Source: JAFGXT01 sp963677165 | GTDB taxonomy: Bacteria > Verrucomicrobiota > Lentisphaeria > Victivallales > SZUA-371 | NCBI GenBank assembly: GCA_963677165.2 | Contig: CAXXSX010000002.1 | Location: 2,170,001-2,234,000, forward strand | DNA: 64,000 nt | Direction of reading: 5' to 3' | In this document: piece after piece, positions 33,472-42,594 of the stretch | How the letters are laid out: each line of letters starts with the position of its first letter | How positions within the stretch are numbered: the stretch's first letter is position 1 | Notes under the pieces: generated by a model | Seen by the model: only the letters and a program-made list of their open reading frames with translations | Databases searched by the model: none | What the model was told of the DNA's origin: nothing | Translations under genes and position numbers: made by a program

Positions 33472-35121
33472 ATGAGAAAATCAACCCTGCTTGGAACCAC
33501 ATTACTTGCCGCAAGTCAGACTCTGCTTGGCAGCCAACAAGCTGACTTGCCAAAGTCGAAACCAAATATCATTGTTATCATGGCGGATGATATGGGTTAT
33601 TCTGATCTGGGGTGCTACGGGTCGGAAATACATACCCCGAATCTGGATGCCCTTGCCAAAGCGGGAGTGAAATTCACTCATTTTTACAACGCGGCGCGTT
33701 GTTGTCCTTCACGAGCTTCGATTCTGACCGGTCTCTATCCGCATCAGGCGGGGGTAGGGGCGATGACCGGAAAAGAAGCCCGTAATGATAAGATTCCATC
33801 ATATCAGGGAGCTCTTCGTCAAGACTGCGTAACTCTGGGCGAAGCAATGAAGCTCAATAATTATTACACGATCTCATCCGGTAAATGGCATGTCGGTGAT
33901 GAACGTCCGGAAATGAGGCCGGATCATCGCGGATTTGACCGGAGTTTTTTCACCCCGGGAGGGGCCGGGAGTTATTATTTTGAAGGTTGGGCCGACGGTC
34001 GTCTTCATCCCTGTTTAGTCGATGGGAAAAAAGTTATGCCTTGGAAGGGGTTTTACGATACGGATGTAGTTTTTGATTTTCTCATCCAGTTTATTCGCGA
34101 ACGTCCCAAAGGAACACCGTTTTTTGCTTATGTGACCCCGAAGGCCCCTCATTGGCCTCTACATGCCAAGAAGACAGATATTGCAAAATACAAGGGGGTT
34201 TATGACAAAGGCTGGGATAAGATTCGAGAGAGTCGATATAAAAAGCAAATTGAACTGGGATTGATCTCAAAGCATTGGAAACCCGCTATGCGCAGCGATG
34301 GTGACGGTACAGTACCTGAATGGAAATCACTTTCCAGGGCCAAACAGAAAAAGATGGCTGAAAGGATGGAGGTATTTGCCGCGCAGGTCGATTGTCTGGA
34401 TCAGAATATCGGCAAACTGGTAACATTCTTGAAACAGAAAAAGCTGTTCGATAACACTTTGATTATATTCCTTTCCGATAACGGAGCCTGCGCCGAACCG
34501 AACAATCAACCGTTTGGGCAGGACTGGAAAAATGGCAAGGGTGGTCCGGTTGGTTCTCCATCCTCATTCGAAAGTTATGGCCGCTGCTGGGCTGAAGTAA
34601 GTAATACGCCGTTTCGTCTATGGAAATGGAAAGCTCATGAAGGCGGCATCTCTACTCCGCTGATTGCTTCCTGGCCCAAGGGTATTTCCGCCAGGGGATC
34701 AATTAACCGTCAACCTGGACATATTGTGGATATTATGGCAACCTGTCTGGATATCAGTGGCGGAACTTATCCCAAGACTTATAAGGGGAAAACGATTCAG
34801 CCGCTGGAGGGAGTTTCTTTTGCTCCGGTTTTCCAGGGAAAACAGAGAAAAGAACCGGAAGAACTGGCCTGGGAGCATTTTGCGAACAGAGGAATTCTTT
34901 GCGGCAAATGGAAGCTGGTATCGCAAACCCATGATAGTTGGACCCATGCCAAGCCGGGGCCCTGGGAACTATACAATCTTGAAAACGATCGAACCGAAAG
35001 TAAAAATTTAGCGAAGCAGATGCCGGAAAAAGTGAAAGGACTGACTGCGCGGTACAATGCCTGGGCAAAACGTGTTGGAGCAATCGAAAATACAGCAGAA
35101 TGGCTAAACAAAAATAAATAA
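33472..35121 (+). CDS. Secreted sulfatase (type I, formylglycine)
   Basis: 549 residues with an N-terminal signal (STLLGTTLLAASQTLLG). The metal-binding IIVIMADDMGYSDLGCYG and the activation motif C77-C-P-S-R followed by ASILTG identify a Cys-type sulfatase that needs a maturase to make formylglycine. GKWHVGD, FFAYVTPKAPHWPLH and LIIFLSDNGAC supply further active-site residues. It would remove sulfate esters from the target glycan outside the cytoplasm. No maturase gene is in the window. The gene is 60 bases before the large secreted protein, in the same direction. Confidence 0.93.
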   Translation: MRKSTLLGTTLLAASQTLLGSQQADLPKSKPNIIVIMADDMGYSDLGCYGSEIHTPNLDALAKAGVKFTHFYNAARCCPSRASILTGLYPHQAGVGAMTGKEARNDKIPSYQGALRQDCVTLGEAMKLNNYYTISSGKWHVGDERPEMRPDHRGFDRSFFTPGGAGSYYFEGWADGRLHPCLVDGKKVMPWKGFYDTDVVFDFLIQFIRERPKGTPFFAYVTPKAPHWPLHAKKTDIAKYKGVYDKGWDKIRESRYKKQIELGLISKHWKPAMRSDGDGTVPEWKSLSRAKQKKMAERMEVFAAQVDCLDQNIGKLVTFLKQKKLFDNTLIIFLSDNGACAEPNNQPFGQDWKNGKGGPVGSPSSFESYGRCWAEVSNTPFRLWKWKAHEGGISTPLIASWPKGISARGSINRQPGHIVDIMATCLDISGGTYPKTYKGKTIQPLEGVSFAPVFQGKQRKEPEELAWEHFANRGILCGKWKLVSQTHDSWTHAKPGPWELYNLENDRTESKNLAKQMPEKVKGLTARYNAWAKRVGAIENTAEWLNKNK

Positions 35122-35181
35122 ATTCGGTGAAACTTCTTAATAACACGTGAATTCAAAACACTAACCCTAAATGAGGAGTCT

Positions 35182-38112
35182 ATGGGAAGGATAAATTTAT
35201 TGAATCGAAAAAGCGCAAAATATTTTACCTGGCCGACAGTTCTCTGTATTATTACATTTGCAACGGCGAAAGCGATCGCCGATCCATTGGATACTCCCTA
35301 TTACCGAACATCATATATTAATACGATCGGTGTTCGGGATGAAACTTCGGATTATAAAAAATCCATGCTGTCCAAAACCGGCGGAATTATGCCGCGCAAT
35401 GTTAAAATAGGTTTTGCTACATTATCTCCGCATATCGGACGGGCTCATGGCCGATATTATGATTATCTTCCTCCCGTGTATACGTACAGGGATGCCCTGA
35501 AAAGCGGCCGTCAATCCGACATGACCATAGGCACCCATTTAAACGCCATGCCGTGGAATGACGCTCCCAGACAGTCTCTCGATATACTACACAACTATCT
35601 GGAAAAATATAAAGGCGGAATCCTTCTCCAGAAGGACCGCAAGGGGTTGATTCGAAATTCTTCCCATAAACAGGATCCCACGATCAATGAAGACAGAAAA
35701 GCATTCAAATTTATGGAAATGCAGCTCACTTTGTCTCCCTATGCTCCTTTGGTTCAGGATTATATGATGCGCAATACCCGGCTGGCGGCCCGCTATTTTG
35801 CATGGCTGCGAGAGGATGCCCCGGATATTGTCACTTTCTGTACGCTGACTTCCGAAACCGGACAAAATATAGCCAACGGTGAATACTGCGACTACAGTGA
35901 CTGGACTAAACAGGAATTTCGCGACTGGTTGAGCGGAAACGGACTCTATAAAGGCAAAGGACAATACAAGAGCCTGGCGGAATTCAACGCCGACTTTCCC
36001 AGGGCCGACGGTTTCCCGTGGGCCAGTTGGAACGCGGTAGTTCCCCCTGCCAATGTCCAGTTTAACTTTACTCCAAACGGAAAATGGTGGTACAAGTGGC
36101 ATGAATTCCGCATTGCGCAGGTGCAGCATTTTGAGCAGCGACAAATGACCGCTGCCCGCTCGGCAGGCTGGAGTCCGGATCGTTTGTTCGGACATCAGCA
36201 GCCCGGCACACCAGGCAATCTGGAAGACAAACTTTACACCATGAAAGCTACGCCCTGGACAACCACATTCGTCAAAGACGGCGGTAACGGCGTCACCTGC
36301 GGCGGCTCCAGGGCATCCAACCTGAAACTATTCGAGAGTCTGGCTGCCAACGACCGCAACTGGGCGGTGGTTGAATATAATCCGAACGAACCAAAAGATT
36401 TCTATAAAAATGTGGACGCTCTGGCAACTGTATGGAGCGTAAAACCACATGTGATCTGTCCTTATAACTGGGCGCGCGATCGTCCAATCAAAGGGACGAA
36501 ATATCAGACTGCATTGGCACTGTTTATCGGTAAACACAAGAAAGATGTTTATTCCGCCATGAAGCCATATGAGGCGGCGGCAGAATCACGCAGCCTGTTG
36601 TGGAGCATGAGTTATCCATCCGACATCGAATCCTCCAGCGGATTCAGTTCCCTGAAAACATCTAATGGAGTCTGTACTGCTACGCTCAATCAGGATACTG
36701 CATCAATTAGCCTCGAACTTGATGAATCACGGCACTGCATTGTTTCTGATGAATACTATGCCATAAGTACTCGCATTTTTTTCAGCAAAAAACCTACCGG
36801 GGATATTGCCTTCCAATGGACCGACTCAAAAGATATTACCTCTTCTGTTTCAATTCCAGTAAAACAAGGCTGGAATCTCTGTCACGTTAATTTATCCCAC
36901 GCTACCGACTGGAAAGAGAAAAAAATCAAGACTCTGAAATTGATGGTCAATGGCGGAACTGGCAATCAAATAAAACTTGACTGGTTGCAACTGGAAGCTG
37001 GACCTTGCTGGCATTTTGATGATCCGGGCGAAGTGTCCCTTATTAAAAATTTCCGCAACGGTTTTGTTAGAAACGGAAAGTTCACCGGAACTTGTGGCAA
37101 AAAAAGTTATATAAGACTAGCCCTCGATGACGATCGGACCTTTATCGACGCAGACCGCTATAAGCAAGTTCGTATTCGTTTAAAATCATCTGACAGCGGT
37201 ACGGGCCGGCTTTACTGGTGGACAGATGCGGGGGGCCCTTATCACAAAGACTTCGAAGTAAATGACGGAACTCACACGTATGAACTTGATCTAACACCCG
37301 AGTCAAACTGGACCGGGCGAGTAACAGGACTTGTACTGAATCCCGTCAACACCAAAGGCACTACCTGTTCAATCGATTATGTGGCGTTTTCGCCTCTTTT
37401 GCTTTCACCAAGGTCACCAGTTTATAACACTATCGTCAATTCTCCAACACCCCGTCTGATATGGGTTCCAGCGATCGAACCGAACCGCACCATCTCCAGC
37501 TATGATTTGCAGATTGCTAAGGATTTTGAGTTCTCAAAACCGCTGATCAAAACAAATTTGAATTACCCCGTCTATACACATAAGGGGCAGAAACTTGATG
37601 GGTTTTACTGGTGGCGTGTTCGTTCGCGTTCCGAAGACGGCAGTGTTTCGCCGTGGATGGTTCCAATGCCACTCTTTGTGCGGGTATGGAACGCAAATTC
37701 AAAGGATTTCATCAAGCTGCACGGCTTCAAAAACATCACTGTATCCAATGGTATCTGGACCGCTAAAACTGGAACTGATCCTCATTTCGAACTTAACACC
37801 GGCTGGCTCGATTCAAAAGACACGATCGATGCTGATACATACAAGAAGTTACAGATTCGCATGCGGATTAAAGCGAATAAAACGAAAAACCAGGCATTTG
37901 TTTATTTCTATCCAGAGAACGGAAAAATGCAGGTTGTTCGTTTTTCTGTACCGGCTGATGACAAATGGCATACATGCACCATTCACTTGTCTAAGAAAAA
38001 AGCCTGGAAGGGCAGAATAAACCGAGTCCGCATAGATCCCACCGCATATCCGAATGCGACGGTCTCTATCGACTGGGCACGTTTTCTGCCAAATGAGACG
38101 GAAAATCCGTGA
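35182..38112 (+). CDS. Large secreted glycosidase-like protein with three repeated binding modules
   Basis: 976 residues after GAGGAG and ATG, with a signal region to about 35. Residues 40-470 look like a TIM-barrel hydrolase (FCTLTSETGQN, DWTKQEFRDWLSGNG, WWYKWHEFRIAQVQHFEQ, WAVVEYNPNEP), distantly GH42/GH-A-like, with no family I can name. Three related beta-sandwich modules follow (about 486-615, 622-745, 846-970), each with an IDADxYKxxxIR-type strand or equivalent, a DW-G-I segment and a final IDW/IDY strand. A fibronectin-III-like domain (about 748-838) lies between the second and third. It fits a glycan-anchored enzyme working with the sulfatase and the esterase. Confidence 0.65.
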   Translation: MGRINLLNRKSAKYFTWPTVLCIITFATAKAIADPLDTPYYRTSYINTIGVRDETSDYKKSMLSKTGGIMPRNVKIGFATLSPHIGRAHGRYYDYLPPVYTYRDALKSGRQSDMTIGTHLNAMPWNDAPRQSLDILHNYLEKYKGGILLQKDRKGLIRNSSHKQDPTINEDRKAFKFMEMQLTLSPYAPLVQDYMMRNTRLAARYFAWLREDAPDIVTFCTLTSETGQNIANGEYCDYSDWTKQEFRDWLSGNGLYKGKGQYKSLAEFNADFPRADGFPWASWNAVVPPANVQFNFTPNGKWWYKWHEFRIAQVQHFEQRQMTAARSAGWSPDRLFGHQQPGTPGNLEDKLYTMKATPWTTTFVKDGGNGVTCGGSRASNLKLFESLAANDRNWAVVEYNPNEPKDFYKNVDALATVWSVKPHVICPYNWARDRPIKGTKYQTALALFIGKHKKDVYSAMKPYEAAAESRSLLWSMSYPSDIESSSGFSSLKTSNGVCTATLNQDTASISLELDESRHCIVSDEYYAISTRIFFSKKPTGDIAFQWTDSKDITSSVSIPVKQGWNLCHVNLSHATDWKEKKIKTLKLMVNGGTGNQIKLDWLQLEAGPCWHFDDPGEVSLIKNFRNGFVRNGKFTGTCGKKSYIRLALDDDRTFIDADRYKQVRIRLKSSDSGTGRLYWWTDAGGPYHKDFEVNDGTHTYELDLTPESNWTGRVTGLVLNPVNTKGTTCSIDYVAFSPLLLSPRSPVYNTIVNSPTPRLIWVPAIEPNRTISSYDLQIAKDFEFSKPLIKTNLNYPVYTHKGQKLDGFYWWRVRSRSEDGSVSPWMVPMPLFVRVWNANSKDFIKLHGFKNITVSNGIWTAKTGTDPHFELNTGWLDSKDTIDADTYKKLQIRMRIKANKTKNQAFVYFYPENGKMQVVRFSVPADDKWHTCTIHLSKKKAWKGRINRVRIDPTAYPNATVSIDWARFLPNETENP

Positions 38113-38138
38113 GCTCATAAGGGAAGGGGAGCCGCACC

Positions 38139-39323
38139 CTATTCCTGGGTGCCGGCTTTGCGATACTCCATGGCAGGAAGACCGACTTCGCGATTAAAGG
38201 CACGGCAAAAACTGATTGCGCTGCTGAATCCACAAGCTGCGGCGATTTCATTGACACTCCAGTCGGTTGTTTCAAGAAGTCGTTTTGCTTTGTTGATGCG
38301 GCAACGGGTAATTTCCGTGGCGATAGAACTGCCAATGGCTTGATTGAATTGATCGTAGAGACGTGACCGTGAGAGGCCAGTCTGCTTTAGAATGGTGTCC
38401 ACGGTAATCGGTTCATCAAAATGATCCCAGATAAAGCGGATGGCTTTGGCAATAACCAGATTCTCCACTGCGGGAATATCGGTAGAACGGCGCAAGACAA
38501 CTTCTTTGGGTGGCGTGCGAATGGGCTCCGGAGGAATTACTCCGTTGAGCATTAACTCGTTCAGTGCTTTTGCCGCGGAGTAGCCAAGGGCACTAAGATT
38601 ACTGTCTACACTGGAAAGCGGTACCGGCGCAAAATCGCATATGAGCGGATTATTGTCTGCTCCCAGTACGGCAACTTCTTCGGGAACAGCGATACCTGCA
38701 TCAATGCAGGCATAAAGCACCAAAATGGCCGAATCGTCATTCTGCGCCATAACCGCGAGGGGCTTGGGGGCCGCATTCAGTTGCTCTACCAGCCAATCAC
38801 GCACTTCACGGTATGAGCGGGTTTTGGTACGGATGGGATTTTTAAATTTCTGAAAGTGGTATTGCTGACCACTTTTCTTGAGCGCCTTCTCGAAACCGAT
38901 GCAGCGTTCTTTTTCCAGGGCGCTGTTGTCGAAGAATATAAAGGCGAAATTCTTGAAATTGCGCTCAAGAAAGTGTTCTGCGCCCATAGCGCCTGTCATT
39001 TCATGGTCACCCAGCAAAATCGGATTATGCTGTTTCAGTGCATAACCGATGCTAACGGTTGGCAGGTTTAGTTTCTCAATATAGGGAAGGTAGCGGGAGT
39101 TCTCCTCATTGAGCAGGGTGATTATACCATTGCCTTCCCAATGTTCGGGCATGGTGTTGGTTCGTGCCATGCTCGCATCAAGTATCCAATTGGCTTCTTT
39201 TGCGTAACGTGCGATGCCCTCATGAATCTTTGTATCGTACCATTCCAGCGCCATCAGGATGCGAGGACGGGAGGAAAAAGGGCAAGAGTTTTTTGGAAAT
39301 TTGTTTTTTTTGTTGCTGACCAT
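38139..39323 (-). CDS. XylR-type regulator: LacI-like sensor with AraC DNA-binding domain
   Basis: About 394 residues. The N-terminal two thirds form a LacI/periplasmic-binding fold (ILMALEWYDTKIHEGIARYA, GDHEMTGAMGAEHFLERNF, EVAVLGADNNPLICDFAPVP), with no N-terminal helix-turn-helix. The C-terminal 100 residues are AraC-type (TVDTILKQTGLSRSRLYDQF, NEIAAACGFSSAISFCRAFN), as in XylR. The start at 39323 (MVSNKK) is preferred because the frame further upstream runs through a dispersed repeat and AGGGG precedes this ATG. It converges on the large secreted protein and is divergent from the GH65 fusion, so it probably controls the surrounding glycan genes. Confidence 0.88.
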   Translation of the reverse strand: MVSNKKNKFPKNSCPFSSRPRILMALEWYDTKIHEGIARYAKEANWILDASMARTNTMPEHWEGNGIITLLNEENSRYLPYIEKLNLPTVSIGYALKQHNPILLGDHEMTGAMGAEHFLERNFKNFAFIFFDNSALEKERCIGFEKALKKSGQQYHFQKFKNPIRTKTRSYREVRDWLVEQLNAAPKPLAVMAQNDDSAILVLYACIDAGIAVPEEVAVLGADNNPLICDFAPVPLSSVDSNLSALGYSAAKALNELMLNGVIPPEPIRTPPKEVVLRRSTDIPAVENLVIAKAIRFIWDHFDEPITVDTILKQTGLSRSRLYDQFNQAIGSSIATEITRCRINKAKRLLETTDWSVNEIAAACGFSSAISFCRAFNREVGLPAMEYRKAGTQE

Positions 39324-39342
39324 GGATTTGCCCCTGTTTATT

Positions 39343-39542
39343 GTCCGTACGACGGACGGCGTTATAACCGCTTCAGACTTCAGTCGCCAAGGCTCCTTGC
39401 GGAAGCGGGAAAACATTAAATTTATCGGGTTTAATACTCCGACCCTCTGGGTCGCTTCTTAAAAAATAATATTTTTGCTAAGCTTTTTTTCAAAAGCGTT
39501 TCCTATACCTCGCGGGCTTCTGCTCCGGGGTCGTTCATTTAC
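39343..39542 (+). repeat. Hairpin repeat family, copy 2
   Basis: About 200 bases that align with 59949-60134 over their whole length. Four stems are visible on the plus strand: GTCCGT/ACGGAC, CCGCTTC/GAAGCGG, CGACCC/GGGTCG and ACCTCG/CGGGGT. It covers the region just upstream of the XylR-type regulator, so its promoter or leader must lie in or beside the repeat. Confidence 0.8.
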
Positions 39543-39669
39543 CAATTTTATATATAAATATATCGTACTCCTGGTGACATTTCAACAGCAAACCCATATT
39601 TTCCTCTTTGTTCTCAATACATATGGATAAAATTATGGTTTATTTCTTATCTAAAAATTCACACTTTGG

Positions 39670-39698
39670 TTGACATTATCAATGCGAGCCTTTATATT
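39670..39698 (+). promoter_or_regulatory. sigma70-type promoter of the phosphoglucomutase/GH65 operon
   Basis: TTGACA (39670-39675), 17 bases, TATATT (39693-39698). The ATG at 39766 follows 67 bases later behind AGAGGTG. Confidence 0.8.
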
Positions 39699-39765
39699 CA
39701 CTTAGGACAAAAAGATAATTATAGTAACAATTTATTAACCTATTGTAGAATTAAAGAGGTGTTAA

Positions 39766-42594
39766 ATGCAGCATCAAATACGAGCCGTACTTTTTGATTT
39801 AGACGGCGTTGTGGTCTTTACTGACAAATATCATTATTTAGCCTGGAAGAAATTGGCTGATGAGCAAGGTTGGAAGTTTAATGAAGAGGTAAACCACGGG
39901 TGTCGCGGAGTACCGCGGATTGCATCGCTTGAAGTAATCCTAAATCATAATAATGTTGAATTGCCAATGGACGAAAAAGAACGTCTGGCAAATATCAAGA
40001 ACGATTACTACAAGGAACTGCTGAAGCAAATCAATGAGGATGATATTTATCCCGGCATTGTTCCGTTTCTTAAAAAGCTGAAGGCCGAGGATGTTCGCAT
40101 GGCGATCTGTTCATCCAGCAAAAATGCCATGCCGGTACTTGATGCTTTGAATCTGACGCAGTATTTCGATGCGGTTATCACTGGCAACGATATTGAAAAT
40201 CCAAAGCCTGATCCGGAGATTTTCCTTAAGGGAGCTGCCGGCGTGAATATGCATCCATATCATTGTCTGGTGTTTGAAGATGCGGAGTCCGGTGTGGATG
40301 CCGCCCACGCGGCAAAAATGAAATGTATAGGCGTGGGAGAACCTGAACGTCTGCCAAACGCTCATGAATGCATGACTGAATATTCAGAAATAGATTTACA
40401 GGCTCTTCTGGATGCCGGCCGCGTAAAAACCATTGCCGCGGAACCATGGAATATTTCAGAAAGTGAATTGCAGAAGAACCGTTTCCTTTATTGGGAGTCT
40501 GCTTTTGCGCTTACTAATGGTGTCTTTGGTGTACGTGGAACCTTTGAAGAAAGCGAACCGGGCTATGACGAGTATCCGGCCACGTTTGTTAATGGAATAT
40601 GTGGCTACGAGCCTTATGAACACATCTGGAAAATGCCGGGATATCCGGAAGCGCGTCATGCCATCCTGAACATTGCCGATTGGGCAAACGTTGATCTGAC
40701 GGTCGATGGCGAAAAGTTCAGTATCGCTACCGCAAAACTAACAGATCATCGTCGTACGCTTGATCTCAAACGCGGCGTTTTGGAACGTAAATTTGTCTGG
40801 GAAACCCAATCAGGCAAAACGGTGACGGTAAAAACGGAACGTCTGGTTTCGATGGTGCGTCGCCAAATTGGCGCCTTACGTTATGCGGTAACGGCTCCCA
40901 AAGGCAGCGAGGTATTACTGAACAGCCGAACACAGTTGGTAATGGATAGTGCGGTGATGCCTGGAGAACAAGTACGCATTGCCAAAATGGATGAAGGGTT
41001 TGCAATGCAGGAACTTACTACCGCCGATGATCGTGTGGCAGTCGCTCAAGCCTATTCACTTGAAGGTAAAAAAAGTTGTGAAGGAACTGACTGGCTTTTT
41101 TCCTGCTATGCATCCGGTCCGGTAACCATCGATAAATTTTTTGCGGTCGCGTCTACGATGGACGGTGAAAACTTTGAAGCATTAGTGAAGCAGGAACTGA
41201 CTGCAGCAGTCAAAGACGGGTTTGAGAAACTGTTGGATGAGCAAATGGCATTCTGGGCCCAATTCTGGAAAGACAGTGATATCGAAATCGACGGCAATCT
41301 GCAGGACCAGCAGGCTGTGCGATTCAATCTGTTCCATTTAAGACAGTCCAATCCGGAACGGGATAATCGCTCCGTCAGTGCCAATGGGCAGACGGGGGAC
41401 GGCTATTCCGGCCTCGTCTTCTGGGATACCGAGCTGTATATGATTCCACCATATATCTATACCCAGCCTGAAACCGTTCGACCATTGCTCGAGTACCGTT
41501 ACAGCATTCTCGACAAAGCGCGTGAGCGCGCCATGCAGATGCAAGGCAAAGGGGCGCTCTTTTCCTGGAACTCGGTGAAGGGAGAAGAATGCGGACATGT
41601 GTACGAAGCATCAACTGCAGAATATCATCTGCTGCCGGATATCGCCTATGCGATTGAGCTGTATGACCGGATGACCGCCGATGATGAATTTATCCTCGGC
41701 AAGGGAGCTGAGATTCTTTTTGAAATGTGCCGATTCCTGATAGATCGCGGCTGCTATGTTAATGGTAAAGGATTCTGTATCAATGTAGTTTGCGGACCGG
41801 ACGAGTACAGTTGCGGAGTTAATAACAATGCCTATACGAATGTCATGGCACGGACAATGTTCCGCTATTCCGCAGCAGTTTACGACCGCGTTATTGCCAA
41901 AGACGGCAAAGCTATTGTGGGGGACGACGAAGTCGCCGCATGGAAAAAGGCGGCGGATGAAATGTATGTTCCATATGACGAGGCGACTGGTCTCACCCCG
42001 CAGGATGACTCATTTCTGGATCTTGATCCGGTCGATATGGACCTGATTCCGAAAAACACAGACATCCGTCCTCTTTATCACCCGCTCAATCTGTGGCGCA
42101 TGCAGATGGTAAAACAGGCCGATGTCGTATTATTGATGTTTGTACACGGCGAACTGTTTACAAAAGAGCAGAAAGAGTTGAACTATCGCTTCTACGAACC
42201 GAGAACCAACCACGGTTCGTCACTGTCACCTTGTATGCACAGTATCCTTGCCTCGGAAATCGGTTTGAAAGAAGATGCCTATTGCTTCTTCCGACAGACC
42301 GCGCTAATGGATATAAACGACTTTAAAAGTAATACCTCCGGCGGTGTTCATTCCGCCTGTCTTGGAGGATGCTGGATGACTGTAGTCAATGGTTTTGCTG
42401 GTATGCGCGATTATCCGACCGGTTTACGTTTCTCTCCTGTCTTGCCGGATGCGTGGACGCGTTACAGCTTTCCTCTGGTTTACAAGGGCTCCCGCATGCG
42501 CGTCACGGTTGACAAAGAAGGCGCTACCTTCAAGCTTGTTGCTGGCAAACCTCTAAAAATTCAGGTAAATGAGGAGGACGTTTATGTCGACTAA
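39766..42594 (+). CDS. Fused beta-phosphoglucomutase and GH65 glycoside phosphorylase
   Basis: 942 residues. Residues 1-220 are a HAD-family beta-phosphoglucomutase (VLFDLDGVVVFTDKYHYLAW with the nucleophile and acid/base Asp, CSSSKN, NPKPDPEIF, VFEDAESGVDAA). Residues 230-942 are a GH65 phosphorylase: SALFxW-type ALFSWNSVKGEECG, WDTELYMIPPYIY, and CGPDEY with the general acid Glu680. GH65 enzymes split maltose-, kojibiose-, nigerose- or trehalose-type disaccharides with phosphate to give beta-glucose-1-phosphate, which the mutase domain turns into glucose-6-phosphate. Fusion channels the intermediate. It is co-transcribed with the rhamnosidase-like gene, which overlaps its end by 11 bases. 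Confidence 0.92.
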   Translation: MQHQIRAVLFDLDGVVVFTDKYHYLAWKKLADEQGWKFNEEVNHGCRGVPRIASLEVILNHNNVELPMDEKERLANIKNDYYKELLKQINEDDIYPGIVPFLKKLKAEDVRMAICSSSKNAMPVLDALNLTQYFDAVITGNDIENPKPDPEIFLKGAAGVNMHPYHCLVFEDAESGVDAAHAAKMKCIGVGEPERLPNAHECMTEYSEIDLQALLDAGRVKTIAAEPWNISESELQKNRFLYWESAFALTNGVFGVRGTFEESEPGYDEYPATFVNGICGYEPYEHIWKMPGYPEARHAILNIADWANVDLTVDGEKFSIATAKLTDHRRTLDLKRGVLERKFVWETQSGKTVTVKTERLVSMVRRQIGALRYAVTAPKGSEVLLNSRTQLVMDSAVMPGEQVRIAKMDEGFAMQELTTADDRVAVAQAYSLEGKKSCEGTDWLFSCYASGPVTIDKFFAVASTMDGENFEALVKQELTAAVKDGFEKLLDEQMAFWAQFWKDSDIEIDGNLQDQQAVRFNLFHLRQSNPERDNRSVSANGQTGDGYSGLVFWDTELYMIPPYIYTQPETVRPLLEYRYSILDKARERAMQMQGKGALFSWNSVKGEECGHVYEASTAEYHLLPDIAYAIELYDRMTADDEFILGKGAEILFEMCRFLIDRGCYVNGKGFCINVVCGPDEYSCGVNNNAYTNVMARTMFRYSAAVYDRVIAKDGKAIVGDDEVAAWKKAADEMYVPYDEATGLTPQDDSFLDLDPVDMDLIPKNTDIRPLYHPLNLWRMQMVKQADVVLLMFVHGELFTKEQKELNYRFYEPRTNHGSSLSPCMHSILASEIGLKEDAYCFFRQTALMDINDFKSNTSGGVHSACLGGCWMTVVNGFAGMRDYPTGLRFSPVLPDAWTRYSFPLVYKGSRMRVTVDKEGATFKLVAGKPLKIQVNEEDVYVD

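Noticed and set aside
39324..39416. Upstream extension of the XylR-type regulator
   Set aside because: Those 31 codons run through a dispersed repeat and are not part of the family; MVSNKK at 39323 has its own ribosome site.
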